Assembly (NCBI RefSeq): GCF_016086655.4
Contig: NC_052137.2
Location: 37,902,007 to 37,966,006 of the forward strand
Direction: 5' to 3'
Source of the DNA: Lepeophtheirus salmonis
Taxonomy: Eukaryota > Arthropoda > Copepoda > Siphonostomatoida > Caligidae
Length of the DNA stretch: 64,000 nucleotides
The translations under genes were made by a program, and so were the position numbers. Below are positions 11,771 through 23,699 of the stretch, one piece after another; the stretch's first letter is position 1; every line of letters starts with the position of its first letter. A model generated the notes under the pieces. The model did no database searches and was not told the origin of the DNA. It saw only the letters and a list, made by a program, of their open reading frames with translations.

Positions 11771-12835
11771 ATTTTTTTTATCAAAATCGTCCCCAAAAAT
11801 TTTGAAAGTTGTTGTTTAATTGGTCTAATATAAAATTTAACCTCATTTCTGTAAGAATATTAATATTTTTAACCTAATTTTATTAACTTTTAAAACTTTT
11901 TCTTACCTTTTTTCTCAATTCTTGAGAATGGGAGATTCGATTTCAAATATCTAATTTTTCACTGTTTTGTTTAAATTTGTTCTTTAACCTATATTTCATA
12001 TGATATTGTATTTCAAAACATTTTTTTTTATTGCAAAAATTTTCATTCTAGAAGAAAGGAAGTTATGTCAATGCATATTTAAGAAAAATAAATAAAATTA
12101 GCTCATTAATAAGATATGTTTAGAATGTCAGACAGGTTTTTTTTTCAAGTGAAGATCATGATTGTAATGACACAAATATAAAAGATAATATTTTAAATGA
12201 CTGTTTGGATTTACAATATAGGTTGGTATGAAAAATTACATCAAATAATTATTTTATTTCATGAAACTGTTTGAAAATTAGTTTTAATTTAATCATTTAT
12301 GGTCGAAAATGATCCACATCTAATCACTTAATGGATTATCCAATCATAAAATCAAAATTCTACCAACCGATTTAATAACTTTTATGAATGACCAACTTAT
12401 TATGTACCCTAATTTTAAGCGGGAATATATAAAAATATTGGACAAACTCGATAGCGTATTTACTTTGGATCATATTTTAATTTGAAATTCCACGGAAGTT
12501 TTAGTAGGTTCGGACTTAGTAAATTTTTTTACCTTTATAAAAATTCAAAGAAATAAAAAGTTCTCTGAGCAGTTTTATGATTAGATTCTGTTGACACTTC
12601 CTTGAAAATGTCAATGATCATAACTTCAGACAATTTTCTTTAAGCAAGGAAGAGTCAATTCATAGACAGTGGAATGAAGACACTTTGTTTCTGAGAGTCC
12701 AATTTCAGAAAACTATCTAAATACTAAAAAACTAATAAAACTTGTCGGAATTATATCTTTAAAATTAAACTATAGAGGGGAAGTTTATTGTAAAATAGCT
12801 AATATCTTTAAAATTTTCAATATTATATTAAGAAA

Positions 12836-13093
12836 ATGCCAGTGGCAATGGTTGGACGACTTTCTCATGAATGGAAACATCCAACATTTGCACAATTTGA
12901 TACTTCTATGACAAAGGAATTGCTTTTTACGATCATTGAAAGAATTGAACAAGCTGGTATTCAAATCAAAGCTATTACTTTTGATTTGGGGAACTACAGA
13001 CTAATGTCCCAGCTGAAAATATCTCCAGAAATATTTTCATTTGATAACCCTGTGGACTCAAGACGTCAAATTTCCAGATTATTTTTTATTTAA
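12836..13093 (+). pseudogene. P-element/THAP9-like transposase fragment
   Basis: The 85-codon frame reads WKHPTFAQFDTSMTKELL, then IIERIEQAGIQIKAITFDLG, then LKISPEIFSFDNPVD. This matches the part of P-element/THAP9 transposases that opens the RNase H-like catalytic fold: a WKqPv.y.fD..Mtk stretch, then an aIt.DlG..N stretch whose Asp is the first catalytic residue in the family, then isP....F.hP.d.....v. The rest (GTP-binding insertion, remaining catalytic residues) and the N-terminal THAP zinc finger are missing. The frame ends just before the family's 'FaD.pHllK' region. A LINE remnant starts about 150 bp downstream on the other strand. Assignment is by motif only. Confidence 0.7.
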
Positions 13094-13239
13094 ACAGCAA
13101 ATAATTTATAAAATTAGAATTATCCAAAATTTTCTAGTGAAGATGCATTAAACAAAAATATAATTAAGCGTTAAAGTTTAAAATTTCTTCACCAGATTCA
13201 GGCCTATAAACATAAAATATTCATATATCTAAACTAAAA

Positions 13240-14720
13240 ACAATACCATCTAAAATCAATAAAATACAAACATGATATTAATAGCAAATTTGCTTTTAAA
13301 CCAACAAATAACTTGGTTTTTTTTTGTTCTTTCTAAAAAGTTTGAGTATCTTCTGCAAAGTCTGAAAATTTCTTGATGCGTTTGATCCATGATATATTAT
13401 GATATCAGAGGCCCAATCCCAAGCACCTTCGATCGCCCTAGGGATTTGCAACTTGAACGCTCCATACCTTCCCACCGCTGAAATTAAAATAGCACAAATT
13501 CCTCTGCAACGGGTTCTCCTACAGTTATATGCTTAGCTATGTAACTCTTTACATTTAATAAAGCATTCCCTATCGACCTAACTTTAGAAGTACTTTTTTT
13601 CTTTTTTGATGACACGCCGAATAGAATTATTGCCGTTACTATATTAACTTTATCATCCTCTAGACCCCTCAGGTTTAAACTAATAAATGATCTCAGAATA
13701 TGCAATTGTGAACATTTCGAAAAAACGTGTCTAATAGTATTGAATAATTTACCACAATCTTTACATGGAGTGCTGAAAAACAAAATTCCTGTGGCTATTT
13801 GAAATTGAGCTGTTAATTTTCTTCCATCAGTTACATATATAGAAAGTAAAAGACATAATCCTATGCATTCAATTACTGGGTAGATTTAATTCCCTAATCA
13901 ATACATCAAACCTTGACAACGCAGAGTCCTCTCCTTCATTGAAAAATCATTTTCAAATGCCAAGGAACGGACACATTTTGTAGGGTGGCATGACTAATGT
14001 GAGAAAAAGTAAACTTACCGGTAAAAAAACAAAACAGAGGGTTCACCAATATTATGTACTGTTAGCTGATTTTTTGTTAGTGCCTCCCATTCCAAAGAGT
14101 ACAGGTACAGTAAATTCTTGAAAATATGTTTTTTCCAAGATTCATATGAATAATATCCACGGTCGTCCCACAATCGTAAGTGTGAGTCGCTTTCCAAAGA
14201 ACTCTTTGTGTTGCAGCAAGCAAAGGGGAAAAGTCGTCGATATATCCATTAATAAGATCAGTTCCAAGTATAACATATTCATAGTATGGACTTGATGTTA
14301 TCACATATCTCCACTCCATGTTCATATTCTTCGTTATATCAACCAAAACTTTCGAATATATTTTTGTGATTATGTCCACAAAAGATTTGAGCCCACCACC
14401 CAATCGGTTTCTTGGTCTATTTAAAGCTGAATTTGCAATTCCGATGAAAAAGATTTTCCAACTAAAATTTCCTCTAAAATGGCATTTTTCACCAATATTT
14501 GTAAAGAGATTGCCTTATACAAAACATTTGGAATAACAAAAGTGTTATAAAAGTCTATTACTTTTTTAAAGTTAAAATTTCACCAGCCTTTGATTAAATT
14601 ATTGACTTTGATTTTACTTCCAGCCAATTTAATTATAAGGGACAATAACCCTCCCATTTAATGCCTAAAACAATTTTCATTTCTTTGGTAGAACAATTTG
14701 AAATTTTCAAACCTTTTCTC
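13240..14720 (-). pseudogene. LINE ORF2 3' part (thumb to zinc-knuckle end)
   Basis: Read leftwards on the minus strand, successive frames give WKIFFIGIANSALNRPRNRL, GGGLKSFVDIITKIYSKVLV, a SPYYEYVILGTDLINGYIDD stretch, then LTAQFQIATG and PCKDCGKLFNTIRHVFSKC, and finally GRYGAFKLQIP..EGAWDWASD. The C-X2-C-X8-H-X4-C array is the zinc knuckle found near the C-terminus of many non-LTR retrotransposon ORF2 proteins. The upstream stretch fits the region after the reverse-transcriptase domain. Several frameshifts and stops separate the blocks. The RT catalytic boxes are absent, consistent with 5' truncation. The 3' fragment at 29780-30060 looks like a related copy. Confidence 0.65.
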
Positions 14721-14829
14721 GGATACCATAAGCCAATCGGGAAAATTGCAGTCTTTGGTTAATTAATTTTCAATCCCGGTTCGAACCTTGTTGTACTTGA
14801 AGCCCAGTATCCATGGCAGTACACAACAC

Positions 14830-15585
14830 GATTTTAAAATTAGTCAATTAAGTCATTTATGCAGTTACACGTAGCATCTAATAAACGAGAGGATCTGTGT
14901 AGAAATTGATTGTTTAAAATGCAATAAGTCTGAATGAAATCTTTGGTCGATAAGTGCATATTAATCGATATTTAGAAATATATGATGTATTGACTTGTAT
15001 TTTAATATCCATTGTAAAAAGAATTTACAGTCACAGCTTTAATTATATCAAAACATTATAAAATAGCATATACAAATTATATTTTTTCATTTAATTTTGA
15101 CAACATGTAACTCATTATGTCAGCCTGAAATTTAATCAAATATGATTTTTAGATTACCATTTTATTGAAGTTTATCATTTACATACCAATGTACATATAT
15201 TACATAGCTTTTCCCCTCATTTTTTAAACACTTTACATACCTTTAAAATAATCACGTTGGTATCTTTTTATTCAGGCGCATTATAATAACAAAAAAAAAA
15301 AAAAAAAAAAAAAAAAAATTCATAAGTACGTAGTCTAACCTCCCTGTAGTCAGAAATAATGCACTGAAGAAAACAACTTATGAGATAGTACTTTTATTTA
15401 TGTTTATTCAATAATTACAATAGAGGAATACTCAATGGACACCTCATAGTTTCAATCACTCAATTTTTATTAATTATTTAATTAATCAGTGTTCAATGAA
15501 CCATCTGGTATAACAGAAGAAAACCAGTCTTTTTGTATTTGCTACCTAAATATATGTTATTTAACTTTTTTGTTAAATGCTATCC
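14830..15585. other. AT-rich tract with a 28-base poly(A) run
   Basis: No coding or RNA feature is supported. An uninterrupted run of 28 A lies at 15291-15318. It could be the tail of an unrecognised retroposon read on the plus strand or a simple homopolymer. Confidence 0.6.
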
Positions 15586-15589
15586 TCAT

Positions 15590-15760
15590 TATCTTTCAAT
15601 TCTTGAGGAAAGAACATATACATACTATAAACTATAAAGTGTAACTACGAATTGGTTTGCTCATAAATCACAAAGAGTAATATTGAAGAGTTATAAGTGG
15701 AAGTCCTTATTAAAGAATTAGAATTAAGAATCGACTTCGGAGTAATGCCAGTCTATATCA
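15590..15760 (-). repeat. Dispersed repeat family A, partial copy
   Basis: The minus-strand copy holds the 3' half (TTCTTGAGGAAAGAACAT is the reverse complement of the CTCAGGAG region), TTTGCTCATAAA, and GAATCGACTTCGGAGTAA, the reverse complement of the ACTCCGATG block. It then breaks off. Confidence 0.55.
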
Positions 15761-15764
15761 TGAT

Positions 15765-17245
15765 GAAGGCAATGGGCAACCACTTTGATAATTAATTGTT
15801 GATAGGAAGTACTGTGTCTTTGAAGAGGTTAAGAGTCACAAAATATTTAGTAGAGGGAATCCCGGACGACCGAGATAAACGAAGAGAGACGTGGAAGAAT
15901 GATGCAAGGCTTGATTTAATAGGAACATATGATTATTCTTATCAAGTAGATCAAATTATTTAATGATAAAGAAGGTATCTGCTTTATATAAAATCCCATC
16001 TGTATTTACATCAAATTGATCATCAAACATTTAGTACTTCTACTTCTAATTTTACTTCCATAAAATATATTTTTACTGAGAATATTGATTATCAGTAGAT
16101 TTTAAAAATTGTTTTGAGGTTAAAAATATAAATATAAAAATGAGTTGATTATAAATTGTAATTAACTGGCATAGTTGTTGAATATGAGAAGGATAGGTAG
16201 GAAGAAGAAGGGAGTTATAATATTATTGTCACTACACTTGTACTTTTTGAGAATCTTGATTAAGTTGAGCTTCTGAAAATTCATTTAAGATTTGCACAGA
16301 GACACTAGAAGTAGATAAATTACTTTTTTTGTGTCATAACAACTAAAGTTCTCCTTCTTGTAAAGAAAGTAGTGTTTAAGCTGATCTTTAATATATATAT
16401 ATATATAAACCAAGAAAAAACACCATGTGTTTCAAATTGGCTTCATCACATATTTGTATTGATGATCAACAATTTCCCCCCGTAAATTAGTTGACAACTT
16501 CTCCTTGCTACTTACTAATAATGACTGTTGAATACAGTAATTAAATTAACTTTAAGAGGCTTTTATGAATGAATGTACACATTATATGTATTTTTGAAGT
16601 ATTTAATTATGTATTTGCGCAAAATAATAATTTAAAAGTTTTTTATATGGATACTAAGCCCTATTCTTTCCCCTTTTAAGTACTTATATTTACAATTTTC
16701 AACTACTTGTATATATCAAAATAATTTATTATTTGAGAATACATAATATGTATCCAAATTAGCTAGATCTAACATTTCAATTTCATAATAGAATTCATTT
16801 TTATTTAAAGAATATTTGAGTTCTTTAATTTTGCAATACCAAACTAAAAATTGCATTATCTGCAAGTTGGCGTGAGAGTCTGTTAATTGTTGTTGGAATA
16901 AGTCCATAAGATGTCTGGAGGGGCTGTAGCACCCAAAACAAAGGAGTTTTGTTTTTTTACAAGAAAGGTTTTTGTCATTCGGACAAATTATGCAGCAGAG
17001 CAAAAAATATAATATTAAAACTTTTTTTTTCAAAAAATTTATTTGTCTGTGAAAATTAGTTTAATTTGAACAAAGTTACCCAACAAGAAAATCGCAAAAC
17101 AAAAAGAGGAGATTGTTTAAGTAACTCTCTCTTTTTATTTCTGTTCACTTCATTTGGATCTTTAGGTTGTGTAAATGAACTGTATAAGAAGTAAAAATGT
17201 AGTTTAAAAGTTGGGATGTACCCAAAGTTAATAGAAGTACCATAC
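15765..17245. other. AT-rich tract, no supported feature
   Basis: It holds an (AT)n microsatellite near 16391-16407. A 105-codon minus-strand frame (16716-17033) with a hydrophobic N-terminus is discussed among the rejected items. No domain or RNA is recognised. Confidence 0.45.
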
Positions 17246-17249
17246 ACTT

Positions 17250-17400
17250 TTCCCACTGATGTTTGACTTCCACCACATTTTTTGATAGTGACGTCAAAGA
17301 GTATATACTATTATTATTAATCATATAATTTTCTAGTATTATATGGTGTTAATATATCGTTTTTATTTTATATGACGTCAAAATCTGTATGTATTGCCCA
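17250..17400 (-). repeat. Dispersed repeat family D, copy 1
   Basis: Read on the minus strand it shares CAGATTTTGACGTCA, TGACGTCACTATC and GTGGTGGAAGTCAAACATCA with 22540-22710. Two exact TGACGTCA palindromes (17289-17296 and 17373-17380) lie in it. It ends about 20 bp before an A repeat. Confidence 0.6.
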
Positions 17401-17419
17401 CCAGTAAGTATAGTACAAA

Positions 17420-17890
17420 GGTGAAAATCCAGTATGGAATGGGCATGTTAAAAAAAAGAAACCGAAAATCAACAGGTAACCCTGAGAATTGGAAGAATGT
17501 TTCAAAGGAGAGAAAGGATAATGCACATGACGTTTCATTATATTAGCTACAATCAGCTGTGACAAGGGAGAAAAGAGAAAATGATATAAACAAGAACATT
17601 TCTTAGAATTACTCCGATGTCAATCCCCAATTATACTCTGAGTCCAACAAGGACTTACAATCATATCTCCGCGAGATATCCTCAGGGTTACGCTCCGTCC
17701 TTTATGAGCACGCACGAATGGTTAATCCGGGTTTGAATATAATTGAATCTATTTTAGAGAGGATGTTTACTACTCAGGAATTAAATAATAATGACAACTC
17801 CTTAGGAAAAGAAAATTTATTCTTTATACTACCAATTACAAATTAACGGGCGAGTTAAAAAAACAGCAGATTTACATGTATGGTACAATA
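17420..17890 (+). repeat. Dispersed repeat family A, near-complete copy
   Basis: This is the best full-length copy. It runs from GAAAATCCAGTATGGAATGG and GGCATGTTAAAAAAAAG, through CAGCTGTGACAAGGG, ACTCCGATGTCAATCCCC, TTTATGAGCACGCACGAATG and ACTCAGGAATTAAATAATA, to the 3' boundary near ACAGCAGATTTACA. No protein is encoded. Confidence 0.8.
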
Positions 17891-18821
17891 CATCAAATTG
17901 AAAATTCTAGCCAGTCCGATCACATTGTGGTCTTATCTTTTATTTCTATTAACCTTGGGATATATCGATACCAAAATTTAAGCTAATTCCGATAACATCT
18001 TTATGCAAGATTCCGATTCTTTATTATGTAGAAAGTAATCACATTAACAAATAACTAAAGGCTCCACTTTTTTTAAGGTTAAACTTTCTACTAATTAGGG
18101 CTAGGTAAGAAAATTACATCAGCATATAAATTATGATTATACTTAGTTGTAAATAATGTTAAATTGGAATTTAAATAAGTTAATTACTCCCTGTGCTCAG
18201 GAATCAATTTATCCCGGGTTTGCTAATATGTATTACATGCATTACTGAATACTTCATACATAATATTATCATTCCAGGAGTTGTATTATTTTGCCACAAT
18301 ATTGTACGACTCTCTGTCACTTTGTTCAAAAACTAATGTGAGTAAACAAAGCTTCCGCACCATTGAATTTTTAAATCCATTATGAGATTTTTTTATGTGC
18401 TGTTTTTAACAATATGTTTACGTTTTTACCCGGAAATATCCTCTTTTTACATTCTGTCTGTTCGGAGAGTTTTTATAAATCTATGAAATGTTTTACTTTT
18501 TTAGATACAAAACATTTGAACATCCTATTATAGTAAAAGGTCAATTAAAAATAAAGATTCTACTAAAATAAAATTTAGAAAATATGTTTTTTCCTACTAA
18601 ATTGTATCGATACTGACTCTGGTTGAACCATATTTCCTCATTTTTCGAAATCGAAATATGATCATCCTATTTTATTTTGCACATTTATGGTACAAGGTGG
18701 TCAAAATCTTCATAAAATGACATCGGATCCATAAAACATATATTAATAATTAAAATGTTTTTGTCAATTTAATATTTTCAAAGGACTATTCTTAATTATT
18801 AGTAGCTTTAGCTGATTCATT

Positions 18822-19325
18822 ATGTTTAAAATATCAGATATTAACAAATATGCTTTAATGACTCTGTTGTTATGCGTGTTGAATAATATATGTCAATGTA
18901 AATTATGTAAAAATAGATTTTGGCTCTGGATTTATATAATATTTAAAATTACCATACACTACCAATTGGGTTCAATTATGACTTTGATATCTACACTCAC
19001 TACAGCATCATCAAATGGTAAACATACCTAACTTAATGATAAGTTATGATTAAATTTTCTTCATAATTGAACTCTTCCCATCAAGGGCTATGTATATGCA
19101 TTCCCTTAATATGAATACTTATAAATTACATAAAGAAAGCCAGGACTGGAAAATTTAGAAAAAAAAACAAACGCATTTGCTCTAATTTTCAAAGTGAAAT
19201 TAATGTAACTTACGGTAATCCCATCTTTTTGAAAATTGCATTTTTGAAATTTACGTAAAAAGCAAAGTAAAAAAACACAAAGGGTTTTTGATATTCGAAA
19301 AAAAATGTAAAGTACGACCCACCTT
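18822..19325 (+). repeat. Dispersed repeat family C, copy 1
   Basis: It is closely similar over about 420 bases to 34205-34705, in the same orientation: GGCTCAATTATGACTTTGAT (GGTTCAATTATG here), CTCTTCCCATCAAGGGCTAT, ATTCCCTTAATATGAATA, AAAGAAAGCCAGGACT, TTACGGTAATCCCATC and TTTTTGATATTCGAAAAAAA. A 69-codon frame (18822-19031) covers the first third and ends ...GSIMTLISTLTTASSNGKH; the peptide around GSIMTLISTL survives in the other copy. No ends, promoter or domain are recognised. It may be a piece of a larger unclassified transposon. Confidence 0.7.
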
Positions 19326-19339
19326 AGTATATAAATACT

Positions 19340-20670
19340 TTATATATATGTATATTTGTATCGAAGTTTCAAAATAATTTTAATTTAGTAAATCAATCAA
19401 ATTAAGTTAAGTATTGAACATCAAAAAGGCCAATCAAAATTTCGAAACTTTTTCTATTTCCTTCTTTAAATATATTTGTAAAGTTTGCAAGATATGAGGA
19501 ATTGGCATTTGTTAAAAGTAATCAATCAATCTATTTTTTAAATTTTCTAAAATAAAATTGTATTGCATGTTATTTATGTAATTATGAGAGTGCTCCTTAA
19601 CACAGGTAGATAATCTCCTATTGGTATTCATGGAATAAATCATCTAAATAAGTGTTTCTCAACAGGTGGGTTGTGGTAGGTAGGTAGGTTAAATTAGCTC
19701 CTAATCAAGAATGTAAAAAGATATATTTGGAGTCAGAAGTTGGAAAATTTGTACCGAGTCCGGCTACAAAAATTATTATAATTTATTTGAACGAAACTTA
19801 ATTATAATCTAAGGCTTATATTGAGAGTTGGTATAGTTATTTTCTAAAAGGTTATAAATTAAAGGTGTTAAGGACTATCAATTTATGAAACCTATTAAGT
19901 TAACTAATTTATAAGTTTACTTCCCAAATTTCCAACGTGCTTTATAGTCCATACAATCAAAATTCCTAAGCACTTATAAAGTCTAAATTATTATTGGTCG
20001 GTAGAGAATAGCCACTAGCCGTATTAGTTGACTAATTATACTTGTGAATAGTCAATGTCATCAGAGAAAAGTGTAAGATTGCAGTGCGTTGGTGTGTGTA
20101 TTGTTGTATTAGCAATGGATAGATTTTGATCCATTTCATTTCTTCTTCATCCAGTTAAATATCTTATACTCCAAATATTTTCTTTATACATAGCACAATT
20201 ATTTATAACATATAACTAATAACTACCTATAGCTATAAATTAAATATATATTTAAAGTATATATGTGGACTCAAATGTACTTATATTGGCTATAAAACAT
20301 ATTATTAGAAAATAATAATGTGTGTTGGAGGTCGGTGTTGGTGACATTCAAAGTACTGGAGTATGAATCGGGCATTTTATGTACCGACTCTGCAGGCCTG
20401 GTTAAATCAGTCAATAACCACTGTCACGTTGACACTTCATTAATCAAATCAAAAACTACATATCTTTTTTTAAATATCTTTAATTAATTAACATACAACC
20501 ATTTATTCAATATAACTAATAGTCTTACATCTGTTTCAATTTCTGGTTCATCGTTTTTAAACTTATCTAAAACAAAAATTGATATACGATTTGAATAGAT
20601 ACTTGTAAATATGCACTGTCGATTTGTAATAAATTCCCGCAAAATGGACATTATATTACTCTGAAGTACT
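19340..20670. other. AT-rich tract, possible solo hAT end
   Basis: No gene is supported. At about 19652 the word AGTGTTTCTCAACAGGTGGG resembles hAT terminal repeats (CAGTGTTTCTCAACC-type), but no partner end or internal transposase was found. GGTAGGTAGGTAGG just after it is a short simple repeat. Confidence 0.35.
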
Positions 20671-20679
20671 AGAAGTTGG

Positions 20680-21215
20680 TTCTGGGAGAATTTGCCTCAA
20701 ACACATTCGCCTCACTCTCTTTTGCCGTCAAGCTTCTTTGCATTCATATATGTTTGCCTTCAACATGCTTGCCGCCTATCACTTTTGCCGTCAAAAGTTA
20801 TAAAATAGAACTTATACAGTAAATATTGACATGTCATTGCTATTTTAAGAAATAAATAAATACGTTTTAGTTCTAAATTGAAGTCAGGGCTTGGGTATGT
20901 CATAACGAATTGACTTCCATAATATCTATAAAATAAATAAATATATTTATAAGCTTGAAATTCCTTTTTTTTAACGGTCCATCACTATTCGATGATACTA
21001 GAAGATACTAGAATTTTTGATCTATTTGACGAGTCAGACTGTTAACTGTATAAGATCTATTGCATAACTTTTGGCGGTGAAAATGCTGGGCGGCAAGTAT
21101 GTATCATGGGAAACATGTTGGAGGTAAGCATGAATGACGGAAGAAAAAAAATTGACCGCGAGGGTGCAGGAGGCAAAAGAGTGCACGGCGAACATGTTTG
21201 AGGCAATGCTGCCTG
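20680..21215. mobile_element. Foldback element with long modular inverted ends
   Basis: The left arm (about 20680-20810) reads TTGCCTCAAACACATTCGCC, then CACTCTCTTTTGCC, then ATATATGTTTGCCTTCAACA, then CTTGCCGCC and CCGTCAAAAGTTATAAAAT. The right arm (about 21055-21215) is the same series in reverse complement: ATAACTTTTGGCGG, GGCGGCAAG, CATGTTGGAGGTAAGCATG, GGCAAAAGAGTG, GGCGAACATGTTTGAGGCAA. Each arm is about 130-150 bp, built of modules of about 20 bp that end in TTGCC or TCGCC, around a roughly 240-bp AT-rich, non-coding centre. This is foldback/MITE architecture. It encodes nothing, so it would need an outside transposase. Exact ends and target duplication are not resolved. Confidence 0.75.
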
Positions 21216-21239
21216 TTACATAAAAATTAATCACTAGTG

Positions 21240-22535
21240 TGTTAGATCTTGAAAAAACAATAACACTGATTTTTTTTAGAGGGAGTTATAAGTTTTTGGA
21301 CAACTATAGAGCGCGAGGAGAAGGCAGGAGCAATACTTATAGTATTACTAAATAAAGACCCTTGTTAATATTAGCTGTCCGTCATTGGATTTCGGAGGAA
21401 GAAAATGAAATAATATATACTATAAAGAGGAGAACCTTCTACATTTAAAATAACATTAGTGAAGGCCATATAAAAATATGGCCATTACACTTATTTTCTT
21501 TTTTTATCCTGTTTGACTAAAATGTAGTATGTCAAATACCATGTTATTAAAAAACTCACCTTTAAGATCTATAACTCAATTCAACTCTGAGATCTGAGCT
21601 CTTTTTTATTACGACTTTTATCAAAAATCTTTTTGAAGGCCCTTTCCGTTTGGATTGTAGTTACTTAACTATGAATGCATATAAGACATCATTTGATACA
21701 TATTGACTTAAGCAACAAAGTACTTTATACAAATGTTTTAATTCTATTATAAAAAGTATGGTACAGCTTGACCGTATTACTTGGGCTTAAATATTTCGAA
21801 CATCATAACTGATTAAAAACATTATCCGAACAGGAACAAAGGTAAGTAAATCTTGTGATATTAAACCAATTTCCGTTTAATATTCATTATCATATATGGT
21901 TATTATTTTATTTATTTATCACTCAAAACCAATGATTGAGTTAACCCGTTGGTAGTGTTACGAAAATCCTAAATAATGAAACTAGGCTAGCAATTTGGTA
22001 GGATAGGGTTATAATCACTACATCTCTAGAAACCCCGTAATGTTATAAAATAAATTTGTTAACCACTTATATTGTTTATAAACACCCCTCAATCTTCAAC
22101 CAATAAAAAAGAAGAAAGAAAATGAACTGCTAAATGAATGCTGCATACAAGAGTAAATCCACCAAAAACATGGCAAAATATTAGATTTTTCAATATGTAT
22201 TGTCCTTTATTTAAACAGCCTCATCATTCTGTACACTCTTCATCATTATTAGCCATCACAGGAAGGCGGGACATAACCCTCTGTTTTCAGAGGCGTGCAG
22301 GGATTTTTTTTGGAAAGAAAAAAAACTTTTTTGTTAAGTTAAAATTTCTTTATAACATTTTGAGGTCTAATATATTTTATACAAAAGGATAATTTTATAT
22401 ATATGTATTCTACGTACAAAGATCCCTGGTGATCCATTTAATAAAATTCCTTAAGGATTTGCTGAGCCTGCCAAGGTTATGAAATACAAGGGCTTGCTAG
22501 AATTTTCAATCTGATGTATTGTACAGACTGCTGGG
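21240..22535. other. AT-rich tract, no supported feature
   Basis: No gene, RNA or shared repeat was recognised. An 84-codon plus-strand frame at 22138-22392 has no recognisable domain and is of a length expected by chance at this base composition. Confidence 0.45.
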
Positions 22536-22539
22536 CAAG

Positions 22540-22710
22540 ACAGGCAGATTTTGACAAAACACGCAACCACTCATAGTTTATGACGTCACTATTGCTAGAA
22601 TTATCCATTTAATGTATGGTACCAACGGGTGTGCAAGAAAAACCAATTTAGACAAAACACCCAAACACTCATCTACTATGACGTCAATATTAAAATCATG
22701 GTGGAAGTCA
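22540..22710 (+). repeat. Dispersed repeat family D, copy 2, internally duplicated
   Basis: It is made of two similar units of about 85-100 bp, each reading GCAAGA...TTTTGACAAAACAC or TTTAGACAAAACAC, then ACTCATAGTTTATGACGTCA or ACTCATCTACTATGACGTCA. The second unit ends in GGTGGAAGTCAAACATCAGT, shared with 17250-17400 on the other strand. TGACGTCA occurs at 22581-22588 and 22679-22686. Confidence 0.65.
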
Positions 22711-23339
22711 AACATCAGTCATAAACGTTTTTTGTTATAGTTTTGAATTTCTATTAACCTACGAACCTGCATGAAGTCCTTATTTAAGTCATTGACTATT
22801 ATTAAAAACAGGATTTCATTGGCAAATATCAAACAAGTAATAGGTGTGACATCATAGTATGTGCTAGGGATAATTTAAAAGATCTAGCAGTGCAGTTATA
22901 CGGATACTGAAATATCAACTTTTATAATTTTGCCAATATATACAAATATAGCTAAAATGTATGTACAAAATCCTTTTGAGGGGGATGAATTCACTCTTTC
23001 AAATTCAAAAAGTGGTAATTGTGTAAAGTTGTGTATTGGTAAAATAATATATATATATATAAAATATGAATTCAAGGGAGTGGGTTTCACAAGTTCAAAA
23101 ATATATATTTTTAAAATTCTATTCTTTCATATAATGGATTTATTTTGTGAGGATGACTGAAAAACTCCCTTCAATCAATCGTAAAAACAAGGTGACACTA
23201 CATATTTTTGAAAGGAGTAGCGATTAATTAAAAATAATTATTATTTTAGAAAAATTGAATTATTATTGTTTTGCTTTAAATTAGTTATGGAACACTCCAA
23301 AAAAATTTCCGATACTAATTCCTACTCTTTAATATTTAT

Positions 23340-23690
23340 ATTATGGTAAAAAAATGGTTTGGTTTTTTGAAAAAAGGAAACAAAAATGTTTTTTTTTTTT
23401 TTTAAATTTGAAAAAATAAAAATTCAATTATTTAATTTGTAGATAAAAAATTTCAATTATACAATTTGATGTACAAAATTGTTCAAAATCTTCAACTTTT
23501 CCCAAAAAGTTAAATTTTTTGCTAAAAAATTGAAAAAACCACTGGCTTTTCTTACAAAAATTATTTTTTTAGAAAAAAAATTCAAAAATTCACAGCTGTT
23601 TATATTAAATTAAATTTTTAGAAAAAAATGTCAAAAACTAAATCCTCCAAATAAGATAATTTTTTTTCAACACATAGAAATGTAATAATA
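23340..23690. repeat. A/T-rich tandem repeat family E, copy 1
   Basis: Degenerate units of about 50-60 bp alternate T-runs and A-runs, with the recurring words TTTTTTGAAAAAA, AAAAATTCACAGCTGTTTAT and TTTTAGAAAAAAA. Related arrays lie at 43160-43435, 43625-43800, 54290-54745 and 56400-56930. Non-coding. Confidence 0.55.
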
Positions 23691-23699
23691 TGTCGGAAA

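Noticed and set aside
14770..14800. CCGGTTCGAACC, resembling a tRNA B box
   Set aside because: No A box, cloverleaf or terminator was found at the proper spacing, and it lies at the edge of LINE-derived sequence.
15820..15930. GC-richer stretch reading RRLRVTKYLVEGIPDDRDKR
   Set aside because: It resembles retrotransposon C-terminal text only vaguely. No conserved motif could be pinned down and flanking frames are closed.
16716..17033. 105-codon minus-strand frame starting MKKKVLILYFLLCCIICP, resembling a small secreted protein with a signal peptide
   Set aside because: At this base composition stop codons arise at about 8% of codons, so a couple of chance frames of 100 or more codons are expected in 64 kb on six frames. 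No domain, splice or promoter support was seen, and a Leu/Ile-rich start is common in T-rich DNA.
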